From Microbacterium keratanolyticum (GTDB lineage: Bacteria; Actinomycetota; Actinomycetes; Actinomycetales; Microbacteriaceae), in contig NZ_JAFBBQ010000001.1 in assembly GCF_016907255.1 (NCBI RefSeq), positions 310,001-374,000 of the forward strand: a stretch of DNA of 64,000 nt, read 5' to 3'. Below are positions 39,611 to 49,196 of this stretch, in pieces. The notes beneath the pieces were generated by a model, which saw only the letters and a list, made by a program, of their open reading frames with translations, was not told the origin of the DNA and did not search any database. Numbering within the stretch: the first letter of the stretch is position 1; each line of letters starts with the position of its first letter. The position numbers and the translations under genes were made by a program.

Positions 39611-42346
39611 TCAGGCGCGCGGCTTCTCGACCATCTCGGTGGTCTCGATCTCGTCGCCGATCTGGATGTCGTTGTACTTGCCGAGGCCGATACCCGCCTC
39701 GTAGTCCGTACGCACCTCGGTGACGTCGTCCTTGAAGCGACGCAGCGACTCGATAGCCAGGCCGTCTGCGATGACAACGCCATCGCGGATGACGCGTGCC
39801 TTCGCGTTTCGCGTGATCGTTCCCGAGCGGACGATGACACCGGCGATGTTGCCGAACTTGGAAGAGCGGAACACCTCGCGGATCTCGGCGACGCCCGACT
39901 GGACCTCTTCGAACTCCGGCTTGAGCATGCCCTTGAGCGAGCTCTCGATCTCTTCGATGGCGTGGTAGATCACCGAGTAGAAGCGGATGTCCACGCCCTC
40001 ACGGGAAGCACGCTCACGTGCCTTCGTGTCGGGACGGACGTTGAAGCCCACGATGATCGCGTTGTCGATCGTCGCCAGGTTCACGTCGGACTCCGTGATC
40101 GCACCGACGCCGCGGTGGATGATGCGCAGCTGCACCGAGTCGTCGACCTCGATCTTGAGCAGCGACTCCTCCAGCGCCTCGACGGCACCGGACACGTCGC
40201 CCTTGATGATGAGGTTGAGCGACTCGACCTTGCCCTCTTCGAGAGCGCGGGTGAAGTCCTCGAGCGAGATGCGCTTGCGGGCCTTGGCCAGCTGTGCGTT
40301 GCGCTCGACAGCCTCACGCTTCTCAGCGATCTGGCGAGCCATGCGGTCTTCGTCGGTGACGATGAACACGTCACCGGCGCGCGGCACGGAGTTCAGACCC
40401 TGCACCTGGACCGGACGGGACGGTGCCGCCTCGGCCACAGCCTCGCCGTTCTCGTCGATCATGGCGCGGACGCGGCCGTAGGCCGTACCTGCCACGATCG
40501 CGTCGCCGACGCGGAGGGTTCCGGACTGGATGAGGACGGTCGCCACCGAACCGCGGCCCTTGTCGAGCTTTGCCTCGATCGCGATACCGCGCGCTGCCTT
40601 GTTCGGGTTGGCCGTGAGGTCCAGACCTGCGTCAGCCGTGAGCAGCACGGCGTCGAGGAGCTCCTGGATGCCCGTGTTCTGGCGTGCCGAGACGTCGACG
40701 AACATGACGTCGCCGCCGTACTCCTCTGCGACCAGACCGTACTCGGTGAGCTGCTGACGCACCTTGGCCGGGTTGGCTTCGGGCTTGTCGACCTTGTTCA
40801 CCGCGACGACGATCGGCACACCGGCCGCCTGCGCGTGGTTCACAGCCTCGACCGTCTGCGGCATGATGCCGTCATCGGCCGCGACCACGAGGATCGCGAG
40901 GTCGGTCACCTGCGCACCACGGGCACGCATGGCGGTGAACGCCTCGTGACCCGGGGTGTCGATGAAGGTGATCGCGCGCTCGATGCCCTCGTGCTCGGTC
41001 CAGACCTGGTAGGCACCGATGTGCTGGGTGATGCCACCGGCTTCGCCCTCGATGACGTTGGTCTTGCGGATGGCGTCGAGGAGGCGGGTCTTACCGTGGT
41101 CGACGTGACCCATGACTGTCACGACCGGCGGACGGATCTCGAGGTCGTCTTCGCTCTCTTCCTCCAGCTCCTGCTCGAGGTTCAGACCGAAGCCCTCGAG
41201 GAGCTCCTTGTCTTCGTCCTCGGGCGAGACCATCTGGATCTTGTAGCCGAGCTCAGCGCCCAGCACCTCGAAGGTGGCCTCATCGAGCGACTCCGTCGCC
41301 GTGGCCATCTCACCGAGGTTGAAGAGGATCGTGACGAGGGTTCCCGGCTGCACGGTGTAGCCGGTGAGATTCTCGATCTTGTCCGCGAAGTCTGCGATCG
41401 AGGCGCCGCGACGCATGCGGATGACCTCGCCGTTGCCGCGCGAGACGTTGACGCCACCGACGACCGGGGCATCCCGCATCTCGAACTCTTGCCGCTTCGC
41501 CCGCCGCGACTTGCGCTGCTTGCTCTTGCCGCCGCCCTTACCGAACGCACCAGCGGTACCTCCACCGGGACCACGGCCACGGCCGCCGCCGCCACCGGGA
41601 CGACCGGCGAAGCCGCCGCCACCGGGACGTGCACCGGGACCGCCGGCACCGGGGCCACCTGCACCGCCGGGACGACCGGGACCGCCGGGACGCTGCTGGA
41701 ACGGAGCGCCGGGACGACCGCCGCCACCCGGGCGCGGTGCGCCGGGACGCGGAGATCCGGGGCGAGGAGCACCCGGGCGCGGTGCGCCGGGACGCGGTGC
41801 CTGCGGACGGGGGATGTTGCCCGGAGTCGGGCGCTGGCCCATGCCCTGCTGCGAGGCGAACGGGTTGTTACCCGGACGCGGTCCTGCCGGACGCTGGCCC
41901 ATGCCCTGCGACGAGGCGAAGGGGTTGTTGCCCGGACGCGGTGCGCCGGGACGCGGTGCGTCGCCCTTGGGACGCTCGTCTGCTGCCGGAGCCGGAGCTG
42001 CCGGAGCCGGAGCTGCGGGCGCCGGAGCGGGAGCAGCCGGAGCCGCCGCCTCGGGGGCGGGTGCCGCGGGAGCGGGCTTCGCGGGTCCTGGACGCGGGCC
42101 GGGCTTGGCCGTCGTCGCGGGGGCCTTTGCCGCGGCCGGAGCCGCGGGTGCTGCGGACTCCTTCGCTGCGGGCTTCGCGGAGCTGTCAGCCTCGATCGCC
42201 GCTCGCAGCTTGCGGGCGACGGGGGGCTCGATGGTCGAAGAGGGGCTCTTGACGAACTCGCCGAGCTCCTTCAGCTTTGCAAGTGCGAACTTGCTGTCGA
42301 CGCCGAGTTCGGCGGCAATCTCGTGTACGCGTGGTTTGGCAGCCAC
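39611..42346 (-). CDS. infB: translation initiation factor IF-2
   Basis: A 911-residue GTPase that delivers initiator fMet-tRNA to the 30S subunit. The first 50 residues are the IF2_N domain (V-H-E-I-A-A-E-L-G). Residues about 60-300 are low complexity, rich in Pro, Gly, Arg and Ala, with 20-residue tandem repeats. The G domain has G413-[15 protein letters not shown] and N-K-V-D-K, and domains II-IV follow. GTG 42346 has GGAG 4 nt upstream. The long disordered N-terminal extension is common in actinobacteria. It follows ylxR in the nusA cluster. Confidence 0.97.
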   Translation of the reverse strand: MAAKPRVHEIAAELGVDSKFALAKLKELGEFVKSPSSTIEPPVARKLRAAIEADSSAKPAAKESAAPAAPAAAKAPATTAKPGPRPGPAKPAPAAPAPEAAAPAAPAPAPAAPAPAAPAPAADERPKGDAPRPGAPRPGNNPFASSQGMGQRPAGPRPGNNPFASQQGMGQRPTPGNIPRPQAPRPGAPRPGAPRPGSPRPGAPRPGGGGRPGAPFQQRPGGPGRPGGAGGPGAGGPGARPGGGGFAGRPGGGGGRGRGPGGGTAGAFGKGGGKSKQRKSRRAKRQEFEMRDAPVVGGVNVSRGNGEVIRMRRGASIADFADKIENLTGYTVQPGTLVTILFNLGEMATATESLDEATFEVLGAELGYKIQMVSPEDEDKELLEGFGLNLEQELEEESEDDLEIRPPVVTVMGHVDHGKTRLLDAIRKTNVIEGEAGGITQHIGAYQVWTEHEGIERAITFIDTPGHEAFTAMRARGAQVTDLAILVVAADDGIMPQTVEAVNHAQAAGVPIVVAVNKVDKPEANPAKVRQQLTEYGLVAEEYGGDVMFVDVSARQNTGIQELLDAVLLTADAGLDLTANPNKAARGIAIEAKLDKGRGSVATVLIQSGTLRVGDAIVAGTAYGRVRAMIDENGEAVAEAAPSRPVQVQGLNSVPRAGDVFIVTDEDRMARQIAEKREAVERNAQLAKARKRISLEDFTRALEEGKVESLNLIIKGDVSGAVEALEESLLKIEVDDSVQLRIIHRGVGAITESDVNLATIDNAIIVGFNVRPDTKARERASREGVDIRFYSVIYHAIEEIESSLKGMLKPEFEEVQSGVAEIREVFRSSKFGNIAGVIVRSGTITRNAKARVIRDGVVIADGLAIESLRRFKDDVTEVRTDYEAGIGLGKYNDIQIGDEIETTEMVEKPRA
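41821..41940 (-). repeat. 60-nt tandem duplication inside infB
   Basis: Rows beginning at 41821 and 41881 match closely at a 60-nt period, encoding two 20-residue copies with R-P-G-N-N-P-F-A-S and Q-G-M-G-Q-R-P. It is an in-frame expansion of the disordered region. Confidence 0.85.
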
Positions 42347-42407
42347 AATTCTCCTGTCTGAGGGTGGTCAGCCCCAGACAGGGCAGACCATTAGTCGTGG
42401 AAGGGAC

Positions 42408-42680
42408 TCATTTCGAGCCGTTCACTTTGGTTCCATAGCCGTTCAGCCGTTTCTCGATGGTCTGCGTGCTCAGCTGCGCTGACACGCGGAGTGCTCGTGC
42501 GAAAGCATGACGCTTGAGAGCTGCGTCGATGCACTGCTGAGTCGGATGCACCCACGCGCCCCGCCCGGCCATGACAGCGCGCTCATCGAAGATGAGTTCG
42601 TTGTCTTGGGAAACCACCCTGAGCAGGGCGGTCCGAGAGGCACGCATGCGGCAACCGACGCATGTTCGTACGGGTTCCAT
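42408..42680 (-). CDS. ylxR: YlxR/RnpM family RNA-binding protein
   Basis: A 90-residue DUF448 protein starting M-E-P-V-R-T-C-V-G-C-R. It has A-V-M-A-G-R-G-A-W-V-H-P-T (the G-R-G-A-W-V motif) and A-L-K-R-H-A-F-A-R-A-L-R, the conserved RNA-binding features. The family binds the RNase P RNA in Bacillus and sits between nusA and infB, exactly as here. ATG 42680 gives the family's N-terminus; the open frame 12 codons upstream is probably not translated. Confidence 0.95.
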   Translation of the reverse strand: MEPVRTCVGCRMRASRTALLRVVSQDNELIFDERAVMAGRGAWVHPTQQCIDAALKRHAFARALRVSAQLSTQTIEKRLNGYGTKVNGSK

Positions 42681-42729
42681 CCTACACCTCGCCTTCGACG
42701 GGGACGTTCGCCCCACCGGTGGGCACCGC

Positions 42730-43713
42730 TTAGGAGTCCAGGATGCTGTCGGGCTGGATGTCGATCTTCGCGCCCGTCAGCTTGGCCGCGAGGCGCGCGT
42801 TCTGACCTTCCTTGCCGATCGCGAGCGACAGCTGGTAGTCGGGGACGAGCGCGCGCACGGCCTTGGTGCCGGCGTCGAGGACGAAGGCAGATGTGACCTT
42901 CGCCGGAGACAGCGCCTGGGCGACGAACGTCGCGAGATCCGGGTTGTAGTCGACGATGTCGATCTTCTCGCCCGCGAGCTCCTCCGTGACGGCACGAACG
43001 CGGCGGCCCAGTTCTCCGATGCAGGCGCCCTTGGCGTTGATGCCGGGCTCCTTCGCAACGACGGCGATCTTGGAGCGGTGTCCGGCCTCACGAGCCAGGG
43101 CGACGATCTCGACGATCCCACTCGCGATCTCCGGGACCTCGAGCGCGAACAGCTTGCGGACGAGACCGGGGTGCGTGCGAGAGACCGTGATCTGCGGCCC
43201 CTTGTTGCCCTTGGCGACAGACGTCACATACACGCGAAGGCGCGAGCCGTGCGCGTACTCTTCTCCGGGCACCTGCTCCTCGGGGGGAAGGATCGCCTCG
43301 ACCGTGCCGAGGTCGACGTGCACCATCCGCGGGTTCGGACCCTGCTGGATGACACCGGCGACGATGTCGCCCTCCTTGCCGCGGAACTCGCCGAGCACCG
43401 CGTCATCCGCGATGTCGCGCAGGCGCTGGCTGATGACCTGCTTCGCCGCGAATGCGGCGATGCGACCGAAGTTGTCCGGGGTCGCGTCTTCTTCGCCGAT
43501 GACCGCGCCTTCATCGTCCGTCACGGGGACCAGGACCGAGACGTGGCCGCTCTTGTCGAGCTCGACCCGTGCGGCGACGGGCTCTTCGCCCATGTCGGAG
43601 ATGTGCTTCTGGTATGCCGTGAGGATCGCCTGTTCGATGATCGCGACGAGTTCGTCGAGAGGGATCTCCTTCTCGCGCTCGATCGTTCGCAACAGTCCGA
43701 GATCAATGTCCAT
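42730..43713 (-). CDS. nusA: transcription termination/antitermination factor NusA
   Basis: A 327-residue NusA of the short actinobacterial form. The N-terminal RNA-polymerase-binding domain starts M-D-I-D-L-G-L-L-R-T-I, followed by the S1 domain (about 130-200) and two KH domains with S-R-T-H-P-G-L-V-R-K-L-F and A-I-G-K-E-G-Q-N-A-R-L-A. The E. coli acidic repeats are absent, as usual in Gram-positives. ATG 43713 has GGAGG 6 nt upstream. It leads the nusA-ylxR-infB-rbfA cluster. The gene usually before it, rimP, is not present within the window. Confidence 0.96.
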   Translation of the reverse strand: MDIDLGLLRTIEREKEIPLDELVAIIEQAILTAYQKHISDMGEEPVAARVELDKSGHVSVLVPVTDDEGAVIGEEDATPDNFGRIAAFAAKQVISQRLRDIADDAVLGEFRGKEGDIVAGVIQQGPNPRMVHVDLGTVEAILPPEEQVPGEEYAHGSRLRVYVTSVAKGNKGPQITVSRTHPGLVRKLFALEVPEIASGIVEIVALAREAGHRSKIAVVAKEPGINAKGACIGELGRRVRAVTEELAGEKIDIVDYNPDLATFVAQALSPAKVTSAFVLDAGTKAVRALVPDYQLSLAIGKEGQNARLAAKLTGAKIDIQPDSILDS

Positions 43714-43826
43714 CGGAAACCTCCGTATTCAGCTCGCGCATCCTGCACGCACGATATCCGTCTAACGGTACCCGATTCCTGAACATCCAGCGCCGCGGGA
43801 CCGGCGTCACCCGCCGCGACGGCGCG

Positions 43827-44885
43827 CTACTGCGCCGAAGGAAGGGCGTTGATCGCGTTGATCAGGCGGTAGAGCGATCCCACCTGACGCTGCGCCAGCG
43901 TGAGCACAAGTCGGGGAAGAGTCAGCGCGTCGCGGTCGGCGCGCTCCGGTCCGAGCGGCTCACTGCGCATGATGCCGCCGGTGGCGCAGAGGGATCCGAA
44001 CTCGGCGTTCAACTGCTCGATCTCCGCGTCGGTCGGCGCTGTGCGCAGGCGCAGCACCAGTTGATCGCCCACCCAGCGCAGCGAATCGTAGTTCCGCCAG
44101 AACCCGGTGATCGCGGCGGCCGCCTCCTCGACCGAATCCGTGATGAGCACGCGATCGAAGTCGCCCGGCGAGATCACCCCGGACGGCATCAGGTACTCGT
44201 CGACGAATCGCTTGAGCCCGTGCCAGAACGTCCCGCCCGCCGCATCCAGAAGCACGATCGGCGTCGGCTCGGCCTTGCCGGTCTGCTGCAGAGTGAGCAG
44301 CTCGAACATCTCGTCGAGTGTGCCAAAGCCTCCGGGGAGGCAGATGAATCCCCGCGACTCCTTGATGAGCATGAGCTTGCGCGTGAAGAAGTACTTCATC
44401 GCGACGACCTGACCGCCGTCGGCGAAGAAGCCGTGCGCCTTCTCTTCGAACGGCAGGCGAATGGACACCCCGAGAGTCATGTCGGCCCCCGCGCCCTCTG
44501 CCGCGGCCAGCATGATGCCTGGCCCTGCGCCGGTGACGGCCATCCAGCCGTCGGAGGCCAGCGCCTGCGTGACATCACGTGCCTGAAGATAGAGCGGGTC
44601 ATCCGTGCGCGTGCGTGCCGAGCCGAAGACGGTCACCTTCGGAACGTCGTGGAACGGCGCGAAGAGTCGGAACGCCTCACGCATCTCCGCGAGCGCGGCA
44701 GACGTGATCTTGAGGTCGAGACGCTCGGTCTGCTCCTGCCCGAGCTGAATCCCCGTGGAGAGGATTCGCGCGACCAGCGTGCGGTTCGTCGTGATGCCCG
44801 CGTCGGTCATCAGACGGTCGATCGCCTCGACGATCTCCGGCGCGAGCAGTGGCTGCGAGGGCTGGGGAGTGAGCTCATCAGTCAT
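43827..44885 (-). CDS. LOG/TIGR00730 family Rossmann-fold protein
   Basis: A 352-residue protein with the LOG-family signature P-G-G-F-G-T-L-D-E-M-F near residue 180 and V-T-G-A-G-P-G-I-M-L-A-A-A-E-G-A near 100. Members cleave the phosphoribosyl group from nucleotides such as cytokinin or AMP precursors, and were once misnamed lysine decarboxylases. The 65-residue N-terminal and 90-residue C-terminal extensions are longer than the plain 180-residue LOG enzymes. ATG 44885 has GGTGGAG 5 nt upstream. Its presence between proS and nusA is noted; the relation is unclear. Confidence 0.85.
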   Translation of the reverse strand: MTDELTPQPSQPLLAPEIVEAIDRLMTDAGITTNRTLVARILSTGIQLGQEQTERLDLKITSAALAEMREAFRLFAPFHDVPKVTVFGSARTRTDDPLYLQARDVTQALASDGWMAVTGAGPGIMLAAAEGAGADMTLGVSIRLPFEEKAHGFFADGGQVVAMKYFFTRKLMLIKESRGFICLPGGFGTLDEMFELLTLQQTGKAEPTPIVLLDAAGGTFWHGLKRFVDEYLMPSGVISPGDFDRVLITDSVEEAAAAITGFWRNYDSLRWVGDQLVLRLRTAPTDAEIEQLNAEFGSLCATGGIMRSEPLGPERADRDALTLPRLVLTLAQRQVGSLYRLINAINALPSAQ

Positions 44886-44942
44886 GATGACTCCACCCTG
44901 TCATGTTCTATGGTGCGATGTGCGGCTCGCACCGCAGACGGG

Positions 44943-44975
44943 GAACGCCGCAGACCCGAGGGCACCGCGGCGTTC
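44943..44975 (-). terminator. possible terminator downstream of proS
   Basis: GAACGCCGC and its complement form a 9-bp stem, extendable by GGGG/CTCC with a G-U pair, between proS (stop 44996) and the LOG gene start. No T tract follows, so it is weak. Confidence 0.4.
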
Positions 44976-44995
44976 TCCACACGCTCTTCCGCGCG

Positions 44996-46750
44996 TCAGC
45001 GGGTGAGACGGGCGATCGCCTCGTCGACGCTGAGAGCGTCGCGCTCCCCCGTCGCCCGGTCCCAGAGTTCGACCTGGCCTTCTGCCGCACCACGACCGAC
45101 GATGACGATCTTCGGCACGCCGACGAGCTCGGCATCTCCGAACTTCACACCGGGCGAGACCTTGACACGGTCGTCGTAGAGCACATCCAGGCGCGCCGCT
45201 TCGAGCTGCTGCGCGATATCGGCGGCGACATCGAACGCGACCTGGTCGCGGCCGGCGGCGACGACGTGCACGTCGAACGGGGCGACCGACGAAGGCCAGA
45301 TGAGTCCCTTGTCGTCGTTGTTGAGCTCGGCGATGATCGCGAGGATGCGCGTCACGCCGATCCCGTACGACCCCATGGTGACGGTCGTGAGCTTGCCGTT
45401 CTCATCGAGCACCTTGAGCCCCAAGGCGTCGGCGTACTTGCGGCCGAGCTGGAAGACGTGACCGATCTCCATACCGCGTGCGAGGTGCACAGGGCCGGAG
45501 CCGTCAGGAGCCTCGTCACCGTCACGTACGTTCGCGATCTCCACGACACCATCGGCGGCGAAGTCGCGCCCGGCGACGACCGAGTGCACGTGCTTCTGGT
45601 CGATGTTCGCGCCCGTGATCCAGCGAGTGCCCTCGGAGACGCGGGGATCCACGAGGTAGCGGATGCCCGTCGCCGACTCTTCGCCGAGGATGGCCCCCTG
45701 CTCAGACCAGGGCCCGATGTAGCCGCGCACGAGCAGCGGGTGACGGGCGAAGTCGCCGTCGTTCGCGGGCTCGACCTCGGCCGGCGCGAAGGCCACCTCG
45801 GCACGCTTCGTGTCGACCTCGCGGTCACCGGGAATGCCGACGACGACGAGCTCTCGCGTGCCATCGAGGTGCGTCAGCGCCAGCACGACGTTCTTCAGCG
45901 TGTCTGCCGCGGTGACCTCTTCGTCGAGGACAGTGTTCGTGTGCGCCACGAGCGTCTCGATCGTGGGCGTGTTCGGCGAATCGTAGATCGTGGCTGCAGG
46001 AGCATCCGACCAGTCGATCGGCGCGGGGATCGCGGTCGTGAACGCCTCGACGTTCGCCGCGTATCCGCCTTCGCTGCGCACAAAGGTGTCTTCTCCGATC
46101 GGGGTGGGGTGCAGGAACTCCTCGCTGCGCGAACCGCCCATGGCGCCGGCATCCGCCTGCACGATCGCATACTCGAGGCCCAGACGCTGGAAGATGCGCT
46201 CGTAGGCGTCGCGCTGCGCCTGGTAGCTGGCATCGAGTCCGGCATCCGAGGCGTCGAAGGAGTAGGCATCCTTCATCGTGAACTCGCGTCCGCGAAGGAG
46301 GCCAGCGCGGGGACGCGCCTCATCGCGGTACTTGTCCTGGATCTGGTAGAGCGTGATGGGCAGATCTTTGTACGACGAGTAGAGGTCTTTCACGAGCAGG
46401 GTGAACGCCTCTTCGTGCGTGGGCGCGAGCAGATAGTCGCCGCCCTTGCGGTCGTTGAGACGGAACAGCAGATCGCCGTACTCTTCCCAACGGCCGGTCG
46501 CCTCGTACGCCTCGCGCGGCATCAGAGCCGGGAAGTGCACCTCCTGCGCACCCGCGTTCGACATCTCCTCGCGGATGATCGTCTCGATCTTCGCCTTCAC
46601 CCGCAGGCCGAGTGGCAGCCACGCGAAGATGCCCGCGGCCTGCGGTCGGATGTACCCGGCCCGGATGAGCAGCTTGTGGCTGGTGACCTCGGCGGCAGCC
46701 GGGTCTTCACGGAGAGTGCGGAGGAAGAAATTCGAGAGACGGGTGATCAC
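44996..46750 (-). CDS. proS: prolyl-tRNA synthetase (bacterial type, with editing insertion)
   Basis: A 584-residue class II aminoacyl-tRNA synthetase. Motif 1 is in [11 protein letters not shown], motif 2 in [21 protein letters not shown] sequence, and motif 3 in S-Y-G-I-G-V-T-R-I. The roughly 180-residue YbaK-like insertion (about 225-405) removes mischarged Ala-tRNAPro. The C-terminal domain binds the anticodon. The start is GTG 46750, 6 nt after TAGAAT. Confidence 0.97.
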   Translation of the reverse strand: MITRLSNFFLRTLREDPAAAEVTSHKLLIRAGYIRPQAAGIFAWLPLGLRVKAKIETIIREEMSNAGAQEVHFPALMPREAYEATGRWEEYGDLLFRLNDRKGGDYLLAPTHEEAFTLLVKDLYSSYKDLPITLYQIQDKYRDEARPRAGLLRGREFTMKDAYSFDASDAGLDASYQAQRDAYERIFQRLGLEYAIVQADAGAMGGSRSEEFLHPTPIGEDTFVRSEGGYAANVEAFTTAIPAPIDWSDAPAATIYDSPNTPTIETLVAHTNTVLDEEVTAADTLKNVVLALTHLDGTRELVVVGIPGDREVDTKRAEVAFAPAEVEPANDGDFARHPLLVRGYIGPWSEQGAILGEESATGIRYLVDPRVSEGTRWITGANIDQKHVHSVVAGRDFAADGVVEIANVRDGDEAPDGSGPVHLARGMEIGHVFQLGRKYADALGLKVLDENGKLTTVTMGSYGIGVTRILAIIAELNNDDKGLIWPSSVAPFDVHVVAAGRDQVAFDVAADIAQQLEAARLDVLYDDRVKVSPGVKFGDAELVGVPKIVIVGRGAAEGQVELWDRATGERDALSVDEAIARLTR

Positions 46751-46762
46751 GCAACGATTCTA
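46751..46762 (-). promoter_or_regulatory. leaderless -10 element for proS
   Basis: TAGAAT (46757-46762, minus strand) is followed by 6 nt and GTG 46750. The hexamer is a near-consensus sigma-70 -10. Confidence 0.65.
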
Positions 46763-46794
46763 GCGAGGCGTGATCAGCCGCCTGTCACGGGCCG

Positions 46795-47565
46795 TCAGTT
46801 GAGGGGACGGATGCCCTCGGGCAGCACGCCATCCGCGTACAGGCTGGTCGCCAGGTCCTGCAGGGCCCCCAGGGCGACGCGCTGCGTTGTCGGCCCGTAG
46901 GAGATACGGGCGACACCCAGCGCCTCGTATTCGGCTGCGGCGAGCGCGCCGGGAAGCCCGATGACGCTGACCTTGCCTCGGCCGATCCCCTCGACGAGCT
47001 GCCGCGTGACCTCGGCGTTGAGGATGCCCGGAACGAACACGCTCGTCGCGCCTTCCGCCACGAAGGCACGTCCGCGTGCGATGGCATCCGCGATCGACTC
47101 CTCAAGAGGACGCTCGCCGCCGCGCACGAAGGCGTCGGTGCGGGCGTTCAGCGCGAACGCGACTCCTTCCGCCTCAGCCGCGCGCACGATCGCGCGCACC
47201 GTCGCGACCGAGTCCTCGAACGGCGCGAGACGGTCTTCGACGTTCGCGCCGACGATGCCGACGCCGATGGCAAGACGCGTGGTCTCACCCGCGTCGCCGT
47301 AGCCGTCGTCGAGGTCGGCGGAGACGGGGAGGTCGACGGATGCTGCGATGCGGCCGACCATGTCGAGCATCAGTTCGCGCGGGATCGCTCCGTCGGAGTA
47401 TCCGAACGATGCCGCGATCGAATGCCCGGCCGTCGCCAGCGCCTTCGTCTCGGGCAGCGCCGCGATCGCTTTCGCGGACACGACATCCCACACGTTCACG
47501 ACGCGGAGGATCTCCGGGGCGTCATACAGGGCGGTCAGGGTCTGGGCCTTCTGCACGGTCGTCAT
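46795..47565 (-). CDS. isocitrate lyase / PEP mutase-family protein
   Basis: A 256-residue TIM-barrel protein of the PEP mutase/isocitrate lyase superfamily. N-V-W-D-V-V-S-A, S-A-D-L-D-D-G-Y-G-D (metal-binding aspartates), G-A-N-V-E-D and N-A-R-T-D-A are in the standard order. The K-K-C-G-H loop of true isocitrate lyases is absent, so it is more likely an oxaloacetate or 2-oxo acid lyase or hydrolase-like member. ATG 47565 follows TAGCGT by 6 nt. It stands alone between proS and a divergent ribonuclease gene. Confidence 0.85.
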   Translation of the reverse strand: MTTVQKAQTLTALYDAPEILRVVNVWDVVSAKAIAALPETKALATAGHSIAASFGYSDGAIPRELMLDMVGRIAASVDLPVSADLDDGYGDAGETTRLAIGVGIVGANVEDRLAPFEDSVATVRAIVRAAEAEGVAFALNARTDAFVRGGERPLEESIADAIARGRAFVAEGATSVFVPGILNAEVTRQLVEGIGRGKVSVIGLPGALAAAEYEALGVARISYGPTTQRVALGALQDLATSLYADGVLPEGIRPLN

Positions 47566-47577
47566 ATTCCCACGCTA
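47566..47577 (-). promoter_or_regulatory. leaderless -10 element for the PEP mutase-like gene
   Basis: TAGCGT (47572-47577, minus strand) is followed by 6 nt and ATG 47565. Confidence 0.6.
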
Positions 47578-47653
47578 GCCGTGGCTCACGGCATCCGGCG
47601 GAAAACGACGAATCATTGCCGCTCGGACGCACGGATGCCCTCATCCGCACACC

Positions 47654-47665
47654 TAGTGTGGAGGC
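47654..47665 (+). promoter_or_regulatory. leaderless -10 element for the RNB ribonuclease
   Basis: TAGTGT (47654-47659) is followed by 6 nt and ATG 47666. Confidence 0.6.
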
Positions 47666-49093
47666 ATGCCCCAGCGCCGTTCTCATGTCGCCCCATCAGC
47701 CGCCCAGAGTGAGCTCGCCGCCGCGCTCGTGGCGCTGCGAGAGGGCCTCGACGCGCCGACGGAATTCTCCCCGGAGGCACTCGCCGAGGCCGAGACGGCA
47801 TCGGCGCCAATGCCCGACCTCGATCTGCGTGAGGTGCCATTCGTGACGCTCGACCCGCCCGGATCGCGTGACCTCGACCAGGCGCTGCATCTGGAGCGTC
47901 GTGGCTCCGGGTATCTCGTCCGCTATGCGATCGCCGATGTTCCGGGGTTCGTGCGGCCCGGCGGCGCGATGGATCTGGCCGCGCGTGAACGCGGACAGAC
48001 CCTGTACGCCGCGGACGGTTCGATCCCCCTCCATCCTCGCGCTCTCAGCGAGGATCGCGCCTCGCTGCTCGCGGGCGTCGAGCGGCCCGCACTCGTGTGG
48101 ACCTTCGACCTGGACGCCGCCGGGACGCTGGAGAGATTCCGCCTGGAACGTGCGCTCGTGCGCTCGCGCGCACAGCTTGAGTACGCCTCGGCGCAGGCGA
48201 GTCTCGATCGCGGCGAAGACTCCCCCCTCGCGCTCCTGCCGGAGATCGGCAGACTGCGTCAGGAGCAGGAGCAGCAGCGCGGTGGTGCCAGCCTGAACCT
48301 TCCTGATGAGGAGGTCGTGCAGCTCGAGGACGGCAGCTACGCGATCGAACGCCGACGCCCGCTGCCGGTAGAGGACTGGAACGCCCAGCTCTCGCTCCTG
48401 ACCGGCATGGCCGCGGCGTCACTCATGATCGATGCGCGCGTCGGGATCCTGCGCACGATGCCCCAGCCCGATGACCGCGCCTTCGCGACCTTCCGCCATC
48501 AGACGGCAGCACTCGGTCGCCCCTGGACGAGCGGTACCTACGGCGAGTACCTGCACGCGCTGGATCGCACCGACCCCATGACCCTGCCCGTGCTGGAAGC
48601 GGCCGCAAGTCTGTTCCGCGGCGCCGGATACGTCGTCTTCGACGGTGACGTGCCCGCCGAGCAGACGCAGGCGGCGATCGCCGCACCCTATGCCCATGCC
48701 ACCGCGCCGTTGCGTCGTCTTGTCGATCGCTGGTCGCTGAGCATCTGCCTCGCGATCTCCACCGACAGCGACATCCCGCAGTGGGCTCGGGAGTCGCTGC
48801 CCGAGCTGCCCGGGCTGATGCAGGCGTCCGGCCAGCGTGCCTCACGGCTCGACAATGACACGATCAATCGCGTCGAAGCCGCGCTGCTGACGCCTCTCGT
48901 CGGTCAGACCCTGCCCGCTGCCGTCGTCGAGATGCGCGGCGCGGACCGCGCGCGGATCCAGATCGCCGATCCTGCGGTGACGGCGACCGCCCCGGTTCGC
49001 GCCGGGACTAAGCCCGGCGACACCGTGCACCTGGTCCTCACCGGTGCCGAGATCGCCACCGGCGCACTCGAGTTCACCGACGCCGCAGCCTGA
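47666..49093 (+). CDS. RNB-domain ribonuclease (RNase II-like, short form)
   Basis: A 475-residue RNB-fold 3'-5' exonuclease. The catalytic loop reads D-P-P-G-S-R-D-L-D-Q-A-L, with clustered aspartates for the metal ions, and Y-A-I-A-D-V-P-G-F-V precedes a G-Q-T-L-Y-A-A-D block. A-T-A-P-L-R-R-L-V-D-R lies in the C-terminal part. It is shorter than E. coli RNase II (644) because the N-terminal cold-shock domains are absent, a form common in actinobacteria. The start ATG 47666 is leaderless. The target RNAs are unknown. Confidence 0.9.
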   Translation: MPQRRSHVAPSAAQSELAAALVALREGLDAPTEFSPEALAEAETASAPMPDLDLREVPFVTLDPPGSRDLDQALHLERRGSGYLVRYAIADVPGFVRPGGAMDLAARERGQTLYAADGSIPLHPRALSEDRASLLAGVERPALVWTFDLDAAGTLERFRLERALVRSRAQLEYASAQASLDRGEDSPLALLPEIGRLRQEQEQQRGGASLNLPDEEVVQLEDGSYAIERRRPLPVEDWNAQLSLLTGMAAASLMIDARVGILRTMPQPDDRAFATFRHQTAALGRPWTSGTYGEYLHALDRTDPMTLPVLEAAASLFRGAGYVVFDGDVPAEQTQAAIAAPYAHATAPLRRLVDRWSLSICLAISTDSDIPQWARESLPELPGLMQASGQRASRLDNDTINRVEAALLTPLVGQTLPAAVVEMRGADRARIQIADPAVTATAPVRAGTKPGDTVHLVLTGAEIATGALEFTDAAA

Positions 49094-49115
49094 GCCTGGG
49101 TTCTCACACGGAAAC

Positions 49116-49145
49116 GGGCACCGCACGAAGGATCGTGCGGTGCCC
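49116..49145. terminator. bidirectional terminator between ribonuclease and LPMO genes
   Basis: A 13-bp perfect stem, GGGCACCGCACGA with its complement and an AGGA loop. It lies between the ribonuclease stop (49093) and the convergent LPMO stop (49197). Confidence 0.8.
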
Positions 49146-49196
49146 TTCGATCCGCGAATCCGAAGATTCAGTGGATCAGAACAGGATGCTCAGCAC

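Noticed and set aside
39605..42361. A 918-codon + strand frame opposite infB.
   Set aside because: infB is unmistakable on the minus strand, and the antisense frame is low-complexity Thr/Ala/Gly opposite the IF-2 Pro/Gly region.
43827..44885. Lysine decarboxylase, the older name for this family.
   Set aside because: The P-G-G-F-G-T-L-D-E motif marks LOG phosphoribohydrolases; there is no pyridoxal-phosphate-enzyme motif.
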